Under the pieces are notes generated by a model. That model was not told the origin of the DNA and made no database searches. It saw nothing but the letters and a program-made list of their open reading frames with translations. A DNA stretch of 64,000 bases from Shinisaurus crocodilurus (lineage: Eukaryota; Chordata; Lepidosauria; Squamata; Shinisauridae). This document shows positions 10,971 through 21,375 of the stretch, piece after piece. The DNA lies in the NCBI GenBank assembly GCA_021292165.1, contig CM037878.1, positions 9,106,857 to 9,170,856 of the forward strand, read 5' to 3'. How positions within the stretch are numbered: position 1 is the stretch's first letter; each line of letters opens with the position of its first letter. A program made the position numbers and the translations under genes.

Positions 10971-11480
10971 GCCTGGTTAGTGCAGGAAAGCTTCCCGTAA
11001 TGAAAGTGTTTTCAGGAGGCTCCAAAAACAATACAATGTTGGCACCTGCCTGATCTCCAGAGGCAGGGAATTCCAGAGAGAGGTGGAGCCACCACACTGA
11101 AGGCTCTTCTCCTGGTGGACTCCAGTTGGGCCAGAGGTCCATGTGGAACCACCAGGAGAATGTTCTCCAATGACCTCAGTGACCAGGCAGGTTGGTATGG
11201 GAGAAGGCGCTCTCTCGGGTATCCTGGTCCCAAGTTGTTTCAGGCTTTGTACACAAGTACCAGAACCTTAAACCTGGACCCGGTAGTGACTAGGCAGCCG
11301 GTGCAGTTCCTTCAGCAAAAGAGTTGCCTGCTGAAAAGGGGCAGCTCCCGGAAACAGCTGAGCTGCTGCATTCTGCACTAACTCCAGCTTCCAGAACAAC
11401 CTTAAGGGCAGCCCCACACAGAGCACATTGCAGTAATCCAGTCTTGAGGTTACTAGCGCCTGTATCACTGTGGCCAAGCT
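10971..11480 (-). mobile_element. L2-type LINE fragment, reverse orientation
   Basis: The minus strand encodes ALVTSRLDYCNVLCVGLPL, WKLELVQNAAAQL and LLKELHRLPSHYRVQ, then FSVVAPPLSGIP. These are L2 ORF2 C-terminal motifs with frameshifts. It is older than the copy at 7.2-8.2 kb, judging by its breaks. Confidence 0.8.
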
Positions 11481-11690
11481 TTCCCTGCCCAGGAGAGGCC
11501 TGCTGGCTCCGGATGATGGGAATTGCAGTCCAGCACACCTGGAGGGCCCCAAGTTGGGGAAGGATGGCCAATTCCTGTTCTTGGCATGCCGTTTGATGGG
11601 TTTTGTAGTCCAGCACCTCTGGAGGGCCCCAGGTTGGAGAAAGCTGCCTCGGAGTGATTTAATTCTTGATAAGGTCTGGCGCTCCCGATG
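11481..11690. repeat. Tandem hAT-like palindrome remnants
   Basis: Two right-hand arms of the old 'gtagtccagcacctctggagg' family lie in tandem ('ccaagttggggaagg' at about 11550 and 'ccaggttggagaaagctgc' at about 11628). Confidence 0.6.
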
Positions 11691-12319
11691 ACGTCCTCAC
11701 GCCGCTGAAAAGGCGGCCATTTGGACCCAGCAGCAGAAACACTTTGCCCTTTGCTTGAGCTGGAAATCTGGGACAAGCCAAGCGGCTCCGTTGCACACAC
11801 CCCCCCCCCCCCAGCGTCTGCAGGATGCACAGCACGATAAACGGCCCCATCGGCCCGGCAGACACGTATCCATTTTATACCGTTTTCACGGTCAATGCTT
11901 TCCCTAAGGGATCCTGGGAAATGTATTTTTAAGAGGATACGTACTTAAAACTAGTAGCCTAGCAAGAACACTGGCTATTCCCCGTGGCCCATTGGGACAA
12001 AGTTATGTTGAATTCCTGGAAGAACGGGGGGCAGTAAAATTGCACTCCGATTGGCTCTAATGACCACTCACGCTGTGACGCCTCTCCATGCTGGAGATGG
12101 TATTCGATAAGAACGTACCGGTAACTGATAAGAACATGTTCCCCTTTGTGGCGCTCACACACATTCCTCTGTCGTCGTTACGAGTCTCAGAAACACTTCC
12201 ACTGACTGGGTTTGCACATAAACGCAAAGCCAATGTGGCTAAGCGTGTTGTCTGAACCCAGTGTGCTTCCCGTGGGGTGGCTTATAAACCACCCCAGGAA
12301 GCCATGGCTTATTGTAGGG
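11691..12319. other. Intergenic, nothing recognised
   Basis: There is no supported gene. A C-rich run lies at about 11801-11813. 'gtgttgtctgaacccag' at about 12248-12264 is a single end of the fold-back family described at 53535-53985. Confidence 0.4.
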
Positions 12320-13238
12320 CAGTGATGGCGAACCTTTTTGAGCCTGAGTGCCCAAACTGCAACACAAAACCAACTTATTTATTTCAAAGTGCCAACACTG
12401 CCATTAAACCTGAATACCGAGGTTTTAGTTTTAGAAAAACAACTCATACAGTTGTCCGAACTAATTAACATCTTTTGTCTTTAAAGAAAAACACAATAAC
12501 AGAGCTTTCAATGATACAAAGTTTTTTGTTGGGAAAAAAATCAACTCAAAAAATTGTTATAGTACTACATTGTACACATAGCCTGAAGGGAATTTATACA
12601 AACTTTTTAAATAATTAGGCACATGTATTTTTGGATAAGGGATTCTCAACTTGTAATATGATTATATGCCAGACTGAAATTGTATGGGGCAAGCTTTACC
12701 CCGGGTCCTTTCCCTGCTTCTACAGGTGTCGGATTAGTAAAAGTAAAAGTCAACCTGTACTAGGATGAGCAAGATAAACAAGAAAACTAAATGTGCTTAA
12801 CACATTTTAAACACTTTATGTCTTGGACTGCAAACACTGCATTAGGTAAAAGTTTGCATTGGGCATGCTTTTGCACAATTAATGTGATTTTTGCTATTGC
12901 ATGCATGCTGATAATTTGTCAAACCTTGGCTCATACTCGGTTAGTTTGAGAGCAACACATGCAGCACTCAGGTCAACTGTTAGGGCTTTACATCCAAGCC
13001 ATGCTCTGTGCATCATTCTTCAAAATCTTTTAAATGTGATAACAATGTAGAAAAGAATTCTGTAACAGGAATTCTAGAATAAAATCATTCTGTTCCACAC
13101 TGTGAGAAAGAACAAAATCATTAGTGTTTTGCAGAAGGGGATGGTCTTTTCGCGATCTGGTGACCAATGGCTCGAGTGCCCACAGAGAGGTCCCTGCGTG
13201 CCAGCTGTGGCACCCGTGCCATAGGTTCGCCATCACTG
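12320..13238. mobile_element. SPIN-like hAT transposon, non-autonomous copy 2
   Basis: It has the same termini and body as 3993-4893, with an exact 8-bp target duplication ttgtaggg (12312-12319 and 13239-13246). It keeps an inner 'ataccgaggttttag' that copy 1 lacks. There is no intact transposase. The two copies differ at only scattered positions by eye, which implies a fairly recent burst. Confidence 0.88.
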
Positions 13239-14065
13239 TTGTAGGGTTTGCTACACCCCCCCACCCCCCATGGCTTAGCATGTCATGCGCACCCAGGCGA
13301 CACGCGAAGCCATGGTCAAGCCAAAAATCCACAGAGCCCCCTTGGCAGGAGCAGCAAAAGAAGCGTTGCTGCTCTGGCCGATGACGGCCACACCCAAGTG
13401 CCCAAGTGGGCTTTCCACACCACTGTGGCCACCGGCCGAATGGGCTGCAGTGGCACAGAGTGAGCCACGCTTTGACCGGCCCCCTAGAGAAGGAGACCCA
13501 TCGGAGCGCGACAACTGCACTCCACCTGCACAACAATCGACAACCTGTTCGGGGCTTGGGGAGGTGGCACGTGCCAGGGGAACGAGTTGCTCTGCTTGGC
13601 TTCCTCTAGAGGAAGCCAGGCAGAGCAGCTCATCACCCCGCTGCCCCATTCGCCCCTCTGCCCGGCGCTGTTGTCAAGAGATGAGCGAGCAAAGAAGAGA
13701 CCGCCGGACTCCAGAAACCTGTTTCTCCACCCCTTTCCCCCGGCAGGATGTGTATTTGGAAAGAGGCCTGGAATAATTTTCGAGGGGAGCTCCCTTGGAA
13801 AGATCCAATTTGCAGAGAGACTGTCTAGTGGCGTAGAGCGTCAGCTTGGTAGACGGGAAATACTGGTTCCAGTTCCCCACCCAGGCATGAGGCTCACTGG
13901 GAGACCCTGGGACAGCTGCCAGCTCTCAGCTCTCAGCCTCGGGGACGTTGTGAGGATAAAATAGGATTTGCTGCGGCGGGGTGGGCGAGGAGAACCACGT
14001 ATGCCACTCACAGCTCCACAGAAGGATGGTGGGACAGATAGACAGAGAACCACCTTGCCCTGGAG
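13239..14065. other. Intergenic, GC-richer; tRNA-SINE remnant
   Basis: Positions 13250-13820 are GC-richer than the neighbourhood but hold no supported coding exon. At about 13828-13975 'agtggcgtagagcgtcagc', 'ggttccagttcc', 'ctcactgggagaccc' and 'gttgtgaggataaaat' identify a tRNA-derived MIR-like SINE in + orientation. Confidence 0.5.
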
Positions 14066-14201
14066 CAGTGTTCTCCAAGCTTGGGTCCCCAGCTGTTTTT
14101 GGCCTACAACTCCCAGCGTGCCCCAGCCAGCTACGCTGGCTGGGGCATGCTGGGAGTTGTAGGCCAAAAACAGCTGGGGACCCAAGCTTGGAGAACACTC
14201 T
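14066..14201. mobile_element. Fold-back hAT (CAGTGTTCTCC family)
   Basis: A palindrome with the family ends, a variant arm (cccagctgtttttgg) shared with the copy at 60607, and an exact 8-bp target duplication ccctggag (14058-14065 and 14202-14209). The right terminal base pair is mutated. Confidence 0.93.
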
Positions 14202-15768
14202 CCCTGGAGAGTCATCCTCCGCTCTGTCCTGCATCTGGGAAGGTGTGGCACTGCTGCTAAGGGCTAACGTATAAATCTGTGATCTGTGATCAGCTGAGGC
14301 GTGGAGATCCCTCCCCCCCGGCAACGCTTTCTCTTTCACAAGGAAGACCTACAACAAAACTTTGTAGCATGGAGTGTTCCTGTTGAAGAAGCCAGCCAGC
14401 CAGCCAGCCAGCCATGCCCTTTTGCAGGAAAACTCCATTCTGTCTCCATCGCCCGCCCCCCCCCTCGAGGTTCTGTATAGCAGATGTGTTGGACTTCGGG
14501 CTTGTGGGCCAAATCTGGGTTCCCTAGAAGGCCGCGCCCCCTTTCCCAGACCCCGCCCCCCTTCCCCCTGGCAGCCAGTCGTTTTGGTGGTTTCCTGGCT
14601 TTTGTGTGGGTTTCCCCCCCCCCCCCCCATTCTGAAAGGTTGACATGCCTCTCCGAAGGCTTGGTTACCAGCACTGAGAGCTTTAAGCTATAATATGCTG
14701 GTATTTTTTTTTTTTTTGCATTCTGGCCACACCCCCTTTGCCTTTGGCCCCGCCCACCACTGGAAAGTTGTTGCTCCCGAGAGCTTCTCTGAAAATGAAT
14801 TAACCCCCCCCCCCCCGCCTGAAAGAAGTTCAGCACCCCTGCTGTATAAGACTGCAAAGGAACCACGCTCATAACTGAAGCCAGGTCAGTGTCCTGGAGT
14901 GGAAAAAAAGGCAGACTCCGTGTTGGGAATCATTCGGCAACAGCCTGAGAAACAAAACGGCAAGTTTCGTATATGCTACAATATAAATCCACAGTGTGGC
15001 TGCGATTACAATACTGGTTATGGTTTTAGTCGCCCTGAGCTTTTCTATACCGAGGCAGTTATTGTGAGCTCATTTGTTCCCTACCCATGGTTGCTTACGG
15101 GTTCTCAGTAGAGATGTCCTGACCCTCCAGTTTCACTTCTGTTTTGAAACGGCACTTTTCGGCGATTTATTTTGGAGGAGGGGAAATGGGGTACTATTTC
15201 AAGGAAGCGAAAGAAAACGCGGTTTCAGCTTGTGTATTCCACTGGTCCACACTGTAGAGGTTATTATGTAGTGGGAAAGCGGATCTCAGTTCTGCGACGA
15301 AACTGAAAGTAGAGGCGGCAGATTAGCAGCCTCGTGTAGAAAAGCTCCCCATCTCAAACCGGGTGTCCTAGATCTAGGAAGAAATTCAGAAACGGGCAAC
15401 CAGAATGCTCAAGATCACCTTTCCGGCAACCAAAATGTTCCAAAGATCACTTTTCTTGCAAAGAGAGGCTAAAATAATTTGGGTCTTCTTTGGTTCAGAA
15501 GTGGGGGTGGGCAGCCTGTGACCCTCCAGATGTTTTGTGCGACAACTCCCGTCATCCCTCACTGTGGGCTATGCCAGCTTGGGCTGATGGGGAGTTGTAG
15601 GCCAAAACATCTGGAGGTCTGCAAGTTGCCCTCCCCTGGAAAAAAACAGACAAAGCGGAGGGAGTGATGATACAGGCTTACTAAACGAGGAACGGTGTGG
15701 GAAGTTGAAAAGATATTAGAACTTGTGTGTGTGTGTGTGTGTCACCCAATGAAACTGAAACAATAAAG
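14202..15768. other. Intergenic upstream of B3GNT7; mostly unrecognised
   Basis: There are several C-homopolymer runs (about 14621-14632, 14803-14816). At about 15508-15648 a diverged palindromic remnant of the 'ccctccagatgttttgtg' family is present, and a TG run occurs at about 15724-15742. No coding exon is supported. Confidence 0.4.
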
Positions 15769-16005
15769 CAGTGTTCTCCAACCTTGGGTCCCCAGATGTT
15801 TTTGGCCTACAACTCCCATCAGCCCAAGCCAGCTATACTGGCTGGGGCATGCTGGGAGTTGTAGGCCAAAAACATCTGGAGACCCACGGTTGGAGAACAC
15901 TGCTCTATTGGGACCTCTTTCAGTCTTGTATCCCAGCATGCCCCAGCCAGCTACGCTGTAGTTGTAGGCCAAAAACATCTGGGGACCCGAGGTTGGAGAA
16001 CACTG
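15769..16005. mobile_element. Composite fold-back hAT (whole copy + filler + partial copy)
   Basis: A complete palindrome (15769-15902) is followed by about 28 bases of other sequence and then a second, centre-deleted copy ending at 16005. The only matching 8-bp duplication, caataaag, lies outside the whole unit (15761-15768 and 16006-16013). The two parts therefore behave as one insertion. Confidence 0.85.
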
Positions 16006-16660
16006 CAATAAAGAGTCTTGTGGGACCTTAAAAGACGAACAAATTTAACTGCGGAGAGAAATCACTCTGTTGGGAGTGGAGAAATGTACCACAGCTTCAG
16101 AATGGGGGGGGGGGGAAGCTGTCGTTCAGCACAAGGGGGAAGTGTGCTGTCTCCCTCCCTCCCTCCCAAGAAACTGCATTTCTAATCCAGCCTCTGCACT
16201 GAACACTTTATTCAGTGCAACAAGCATCAAAGAGTCTCTGATGATGACCCCCCGCCCCTCCCTTGCCTCCTTCTTCCCTTCTGCGGGGTGTGTGTGTGTG
16301 TGTGTGTTTGGGGTGGGGAGAGAGAAATGTGCTCTAGAGAGCCTGAGGTTGGACCGTTGGCTGGCAAACAAGACCACCTTCTATTCAGGGAAGGCCCCAC
16401 CCCGACGAACGACCACCGTCTCTTTTTTTGCCGGTTGCAAAAGGATGGAGCCAGCCCAGGTGACTGGAATGTGAGGGATTTAGAAATGGGCGTGGGGTGG
16501 GGTGGCGTGGGGTGGGGGGGAGCTGGCGGAAATTAGACACCGCCTGGGTAGAACTTCAGCGTTACAAATGGAATGAATTTCGGCCGCTGACAGTCTGGTG
16601 CCGCCACCGATGGATGGTCTCGGATGGGTGGGAAGTAGCGAGAGGTTTTTTTTTAAAAAA
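16006..16660. other. Intergenic, low-complexity patches
   Basis: It includes G and T-G runs (about 16104-16116 and 16287-16308) and a G-rich 'gtggggtgg' repeat near 16491-16520. No gene or element is recognised. Confidence 0.4.
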
Positions 16661-17555
16661 TGCCTCCAGATGGGGAGAGCCCACCACCTCCCTAGGTAGT
16701 TGGTTCCATTGTCTTATTGCTCTGACAGTCAGGAAATTTTTCCTGATGTTTAGGTGGAATCCAGGTTCCTGTCACTTGAGCCCATTATTCCATGTCCTGC
16801 AAACTGGGATGATCGAGAAGAGATCCTGGCCCTCCTCTGTGTGACAACCCTTCAAGTCCTGGAAGAGTGCGATCATATCTCCCCTCAGTCTCCTCTTCTG
16901 AAGGCTACACATGCCCAGTTCTTTCACTCTCTCCTCATAGGGCCTTGTTTCCAGTCCTTTATCATCCTTGTTGCCCTCCTCTGAACCCTCTCCAGTTTGT
17001 CTACGTCCTTCTGAAAGTGCGGTGCCCAGAACTGGACGCAGTACTCAAGATGAGGCCTAACCAGTGCCGAGCAAAGGGTCATGCTGGCTGGGTATGCTGG
17101 GAGCTGTAGGCCAACAACATCGGGGGACCCACGGTTGGGAACCACTGCTCTAGAACCATACTTGGGACTTCCAGAAGGCTTTTTGACATCAAGTCTCTTC
17201 CCCAAAGTCTCCAAAGCAGTCATTCCCAGCCCGGTGCCCTCGAGATGGGTCGGACTGCAACTCCCATAATTCCCAGCCAGCTATGCAGTCCCATCTCGAG
17301 GGCGCCAGGTTGGGACAGGCTGTACTAGAGAAATTGAAACAGAGACACTCTTGTATGCGGCAGTACGCCAAGTACAGGACGCATATGAAGGGCATTGGCT
17401 TTAAAGTGAGCAGGGCCGGTGCCAACGTTTTAAACACTGCATCTCGTTGCTGTTTGCAAACCATTGCTTCATCCACAGGAGAAAACACGCATGGGAGGAG
17501 CGACACGGAGTACAATGACACCAGTACAATGACCCTGGAGCTAAGCACCGTAGAT
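16661..17555. repeat. Interspersed duplication, copy 2 (partner 1399-2296)
   Basis: This copy holds the same block as 1399-2296, starting inside the CR1 C-terminal coding region (here cut off after a T/A run). It continues through the half hAT element (about 17085-17150) and the palindromic remnant to about 17555. Its CR1 part (16661-17084, minus strand) lacks the CR1 3' end present in copy 1, so copy 1 keeps the longer CR1. Confidence 0.88.
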
Positions 17556-17799
17556 CCCAATGAGATTTGGTGGGGCCAGGCCTCCCTTAGGTTAGGCTGC
17601 ACCTTAGCAAGGTGAGAAGGAACGGGACTGAAAGAGACCACTGCAGGAAATCTATCCTAAAATATAAGGTGCCGATATTATGTAGAACAACACAAAAAAG
17701 CATCAAAACATCAAACACATTAACAACTGTCTTAACACAGCTTAAAACTTAAAGCCATAGAACCGATCTGAGCCTCCATGGACAGTGATGGATCTAGGA
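17556..17799 (-). mobile_element. L2-type LINE piece ending at a fold-back element
   Basis: 'gatctgagcctccatggacag' followed by 'tgatggatctagga' parallels the L2 sequence at about 7957-7990 on the same strand. The L2 homology stops exactly where the fold-back element at 17800 starts. The rest of this L2 interval is found instead at 28409 onward. Confidence 0.65.
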
Positions 17800-17934
17800 C
17801 AGTGTTCTTCAACCTTGGGTCCCCAGATGTTTTTGGCCTACAACTCCCAGCATGCCCCAGCCAGCGTAGCTGGCTGGGGCATGCTGGGAGTTGTAGGCCA
17901 AAAACATCTGGGGACCCAAGCTTGGAGAACACTG
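17800..17934. mobile_element. Fold-back hAT, no matching target duplication
   Basis: This is a complete 135-bp palindrome of the CAGTGTTCTCC family. Its left flank is atctagga and its right flank is gtttattg, which do not match. The left flank equals the 8 bases to the right of the palindrome at 28274-28408. This points to rearrangement after insertion. Confidence 0.92.
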
Positions 17935-18591
17935 GTTTATTGGAATCAGGGGTGCTTCCAGACTAGGCTTTCACTGTGCCATCACCCTGCCTCCTCCACA
18001 GAATTTGGGGTGTGCGCCGTCCTGGCACCATCATCTTCCACTCGTAACCCTCCCGTGTTTTCCCACGGCTGCTTCTGCTAAGGCGAAAAAGAAACAATTA
18101 GCCGCCCGATGCTGTCTAATTAATAGCGCTAGGGGCCCTCCATCTGGAAGCACCCCTAAACAGTCTAAAACAGAAACTTCTATATTTGATATTTTTCTGG
18201 ATATACTCGGTAATATTTGTAACTTGCTTTTAATGTTTTGGAAGCTGTCGTTCAGATGGGTATATTTGGTCCATTTTTTTAAAGCATAAATAATTTAAAA
18301 AACGGCTAATGACATCAACATTCTACAGAATAGTAGCCAACGTCTGTGACCTGCATTAATCTGTTAATTACACTTTTACCCTCTCCTTCTTCCAAGAAGA
18401 TCCGGACAATGTACAGGTCCCTAGGGGTGATTTTCCAACTAGTTCCAGCAGTGACCTTCTCGGTGCCCGGCACTATGAGAGACATTTTAGACTAGAACTC
18501 CTATAATCCCTGACCATTGGTCATGCTGGCTGAGGCTGATGGGGTGCTGTAGGCGAAAACACCTAGAGATGTTGCCTCCCCTTGGCTTGTC

Positions 18592-18632
<41 letters not shown>

Positions 18633-18956
18633 CCTTTAAGGTGCCACAACGCCGTGGTGGGTGGATGTCTTGTCTTTCACGATGCAAAAGAAAGTCGGAA
18701 GCAGGGAAAGGAGAGGCACGCAGATTCTGACCCTTTTGAAAGCACGAAGCGATGGAACTACCGTACCTTCCTCCTGTGGCTCTTCTGAGTTTATGTCTGA
18801 GGGAGGAAGCGACTGGTAATGGCTGGCAACGAAATCCAGCCAAAACGTGTGTGGTCCCCTGTATCCACTGCACCATCCTGGCTGAGTTGCGCGGAGAATT
18901 TAGATTGACTTCAAACCCAACGGAAACCTCTTTCTTTTTCTTTCCTCTTGTCGTAG
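17935..18956 (+). other. B3GNT7: B3GNT7 5' region / intron 1
   Basis: This is sequence directly before the main coding exon. It ends in a good 3' splice site: a long pyrimidine tract (tttctttttctttcctcttg) then tcgtag at 18951-18956. A diverged palindromic remnant lies at about 18480-18585 and an ATA/TAA microsatellite at 18592-18631. The short first coding exon could not be located. Confidence 0.6.
18592..18631. repeat. (TAA)n microsatellite
   Basis: About 13 uninterrupted TAA units lie roughly 325 bases before the B3GNT7 coding exon. Confidence 0.95.
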
Positions 18957-20148
18957 GAAGAAAACCGTCTACAAGAGTGTCCTCCTGTCTTTTGCGCTGG
19001 TGGTTGCCGTGACTATGTTGCAGAGAGGCATGACGCCCACCCAGTTCTTTCAGGGCCAGCAACAGAAAGAACTCCTTTCCCAGGAGCCCGTGAAAACTCA
19101 GAAGAGGGACGGCGTGATCTCCGTCGCCAACAACTTCTGGAAGAAGGAGAACCCTGCAACCAAGGCTGTGGAAGTGTCGGAGAAGCAGGTGACCTCGTGG
19201 GATGTTACCACCATCAACTGCACGGCCAACCTCAACTTCAGCAAGGATGACTGGTTCAAAGGCCTGGAGCCCAACTTCCGGCAGTTTCTATTGTACCGGC
19301 ATTGCAGGTATTTCCCGATGCTCATCAACCATCCGGAGAAGTGCGGTGGCGACATCTACCTGCTGATTGTGGTGAAGTCCATCATTACTCAGCATGACCG
19401 CAGGGAGGCCATCCGCAGGACGTGGGGCCAAGAGAAGGAGCTGGAAGGCAAGAGGATTCGGACTCTGTTCCTCTTGGGCGTCGCCTCCAAGGAGGAGGAG
19501 AGGGCGAATTACCAAAAGCTGCTGGAATACGAGAACCACATCTACGGGGACATCTTGCAGTGGGACTTCTTGGACAGCTTTTTCAACCTCACCCTCAAGG
19601 AGGTGCATTTCCTTAAGTGGTTCAACATCTACTGCGATAACGTCCGGTACGTCTTCAAAGGTGACGACGATGTCTTCGTGAGCCCCAGTAACATTGTGGA
19701 GTTCCTGGCAGACCAGAAGGAGGGCAACCTGTTTGTGGGAGATGTCCTTTTCAAGGCCAGACCCATCCGCAAGAAGGAGAACAAGTACTACATACCCAGC
19801 GCCTTGTACAACAAGAACAACTACCCGCCCTATGCGGGTGGCGGTGGCTTTGTTATGGACGGCCCGCTGGTCAACAAGCTCCAGAGAGTCTCTGAAACCC
19901 TGGAGCTGTATCCCATTGACGATGTGTTCTTGGGCATGTGTTTGGAGGTCCTTAAGGTGACGCCCGTGGCACATGCTGGCTTCAGAACCTTTGGCATTGT
20001 GAAAAACAAGAACAGCAAGATGAACAAGGAGCCCTGCTTCTTCCAGAACATGCTGGTGGTTCATAAACTCCTTCCGCCGGAGCTGCTCGTCATGTGGGAA
20101 TTGGTTCACAGTAACTTAACATGCTCCAGAAAACTCAATGTCCTTTAG
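18957..20148 (+). CDS. B3GNT7: B3GNT7 main coding exon, beta-1,3-N-acetylglucosaminyltransferase 7
   Basis: B3GNT7 adds GlcNAc in beta-1,3 linkage to galactose on glycans (keratan sulfate and related poly-LacNAc chains) in the Golgi. After the acceptor tag at 18956 the frame opens [18 protein letters not shown], a short cytosolic tail and type II membrane anchor. The luminal GT31 domain shows [17 protein letters not shown], the donor-site motif FKGDDDVFV (DDD codons at 19663-19671), [12 protein letters not shown] and [11 protein letters not shown]. The ending [10 protein letters not shown] resembles human B3GNT7. N-glycosylation sequons occur at NCT, NFS, NLT and the late NLT. This exon supplies 396 residues plus a split codon. 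With the expected MSLW from exon 1 the protein would be about 400 residues, matching the human length. Only the first four codons are missing from the call. A start codon inside this exon is unlikely because it would cut the membrane anchor. Confidence 0.96.
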
Positions 20149-20270
20149 CTCTTCCTATCTTGGCTTGAGGAAAAGCCAAGGGGGAAGACATTCATTGGAT
20201 GCGAACGGTTGCGGGGAAACTCCCAGAATCCTCTCTTCCAGGAATGTGGAAGGAAGAGAGGAAAAACCAT

Positions 20271-20305
20271 GTGGGGGGGAGGGGGGGAGGGGGAGGGGGA
20301 GGGAG
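20271..20305 (+). promoter_or_regulatory. G-tract, potential G-quadruplex in B3GNT7 3' UTR
   Basis: Five runs of four or more G separated by single A residues lie about 125 bases after the stop codon on the sense strand. This meets the usual G-quadruplex pattern in the mRNA. Function is unknown. Confidence 0.6.
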
Positions 20306-21027
20306 TCTCTGAAGAGCTGGCCTTCTTTGTATTTTATTTGTTCCCCTTTGGGTGGGGATTTTGGTGGGTGCTGAAAAAGGCCTGACAAAGATGGGCAGAA
20401 ATCGCTGAGGGGAGAAATGTTGGCAAGGAACGGGACGGCGCTCTTGGTGGGAAGCCTTGACGATTCTGCCTCCAGCTTTCATGGGAGGTGACGGAACGTT
20501 CGCTGCCGCGAGCAGGCGCGGAAGCAGCTGGGAAGAGACGCCCACTTTTCTTTTTGCTCTTCTGCGGGGTTCTTCTCAGCTGAGGGCTGGCCCCAAAGCT
20601 AAAACACTTGTGTGTGTGTGTGCATTTATTTCGGCATGCATGTGTGAGAGGTCGAAAGGTCATTGGAGCGAGTCTTGAATCAACAGTTGAAATGCAAACA
20701 CTTCAGTATCATTTCCCTCTCTTCCCCCACCATCCACCCGAAGGTGCTCTGAGAGAGTCCAGAAAATGCCTTTTTTTTCCTGGTGGGAATTGAATTAGCT
20801 CAAATGCCAACTTGCATTTTTTTGGGGGGGCCCCCCGGAGGGGTGCGCATGTGTCCACGTGCAGAGATCACTTCATGTGGGACAGACCGTCCTCATCTGA
20901 TCCTGTCTCAGCTGAGTAACACTCGATTGAACCTGTGCCATCTGCAAACTGAGAGTAAATTTACGGGTTTTTTTTTTTTATTACAAAACAAAGAAATATT
21001 GCCAGCTGGGGAGAGATCCCTATAGGG

Positions 21028-21270
21028 CAGGGAAGGGCAAAAAATGTAAAAAAATTTTTTTTGGGGTACTCTAAAATTCAGGGGAACCCCCCCATTTTAA
21101 ATCTTTTTTTGGGGGTGTGCAGACCAAATTGCATCTGTAGCTGCTACAAAGCACCACAAAGGTCAAAATCAGTTTGTTAGCACTCTAATTTTGACCCCTT
21201 GGGGACTTTGTAGCAGCTACGGACACCTTTTTCTTTCTATTCATTTTTAATCCCACCCCCATTTTTGGCA

Positions 21271-21319
<49 letters not shown>

Positions 21320-21375
21320 CCTGTGGGGGGCTTGGGGTGGGGGCAAAATGGCCCTCCCAAAGTTGCCCACTCCTG
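21028..21375. mobile_element. hAT-like MITE
   Basis: Ends CAGGGAAGGGCAA and TTGCCCACTCCTG are inverted. An inner inverted pair ('gtagctgctacaaag' and 'ctttgtagcagctac') is also present. The flanks ctataggg and ctacagga are a 6-of-8 target duplication. A 45-bp TG microsatellite (21274-21318) has expanded inside it. Confidence 0.7.
21274..21318. repeat. (GT)n microsatellite
   Basis: About 22 uninterrupted GT units. Confidence 0.95.

Noticed and set aside
13285..13776. 163-codon + strand frame in a GC-rich stretch
   Set aside because: No recognisable similarity. Open frames are expected by chance in GC-rich sequence and there is no splice context.
18792..18824. ATGTCTGAGG...GACTG with a following GTAATG as B3GNT7 exon 1
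   Set aside because: It would give a longer N-terminus unlike the short MSLW start of the family, with a poor donor and a 134-base intron. Possible but not supported.
19288..20109. Long minus-strand frame (273 codons) opposite the B3GNT7 exon
   Set aside because: It is the antisense shadow of a GC-rich coding exon. The + strand frame matches B3GNT7 throughout.
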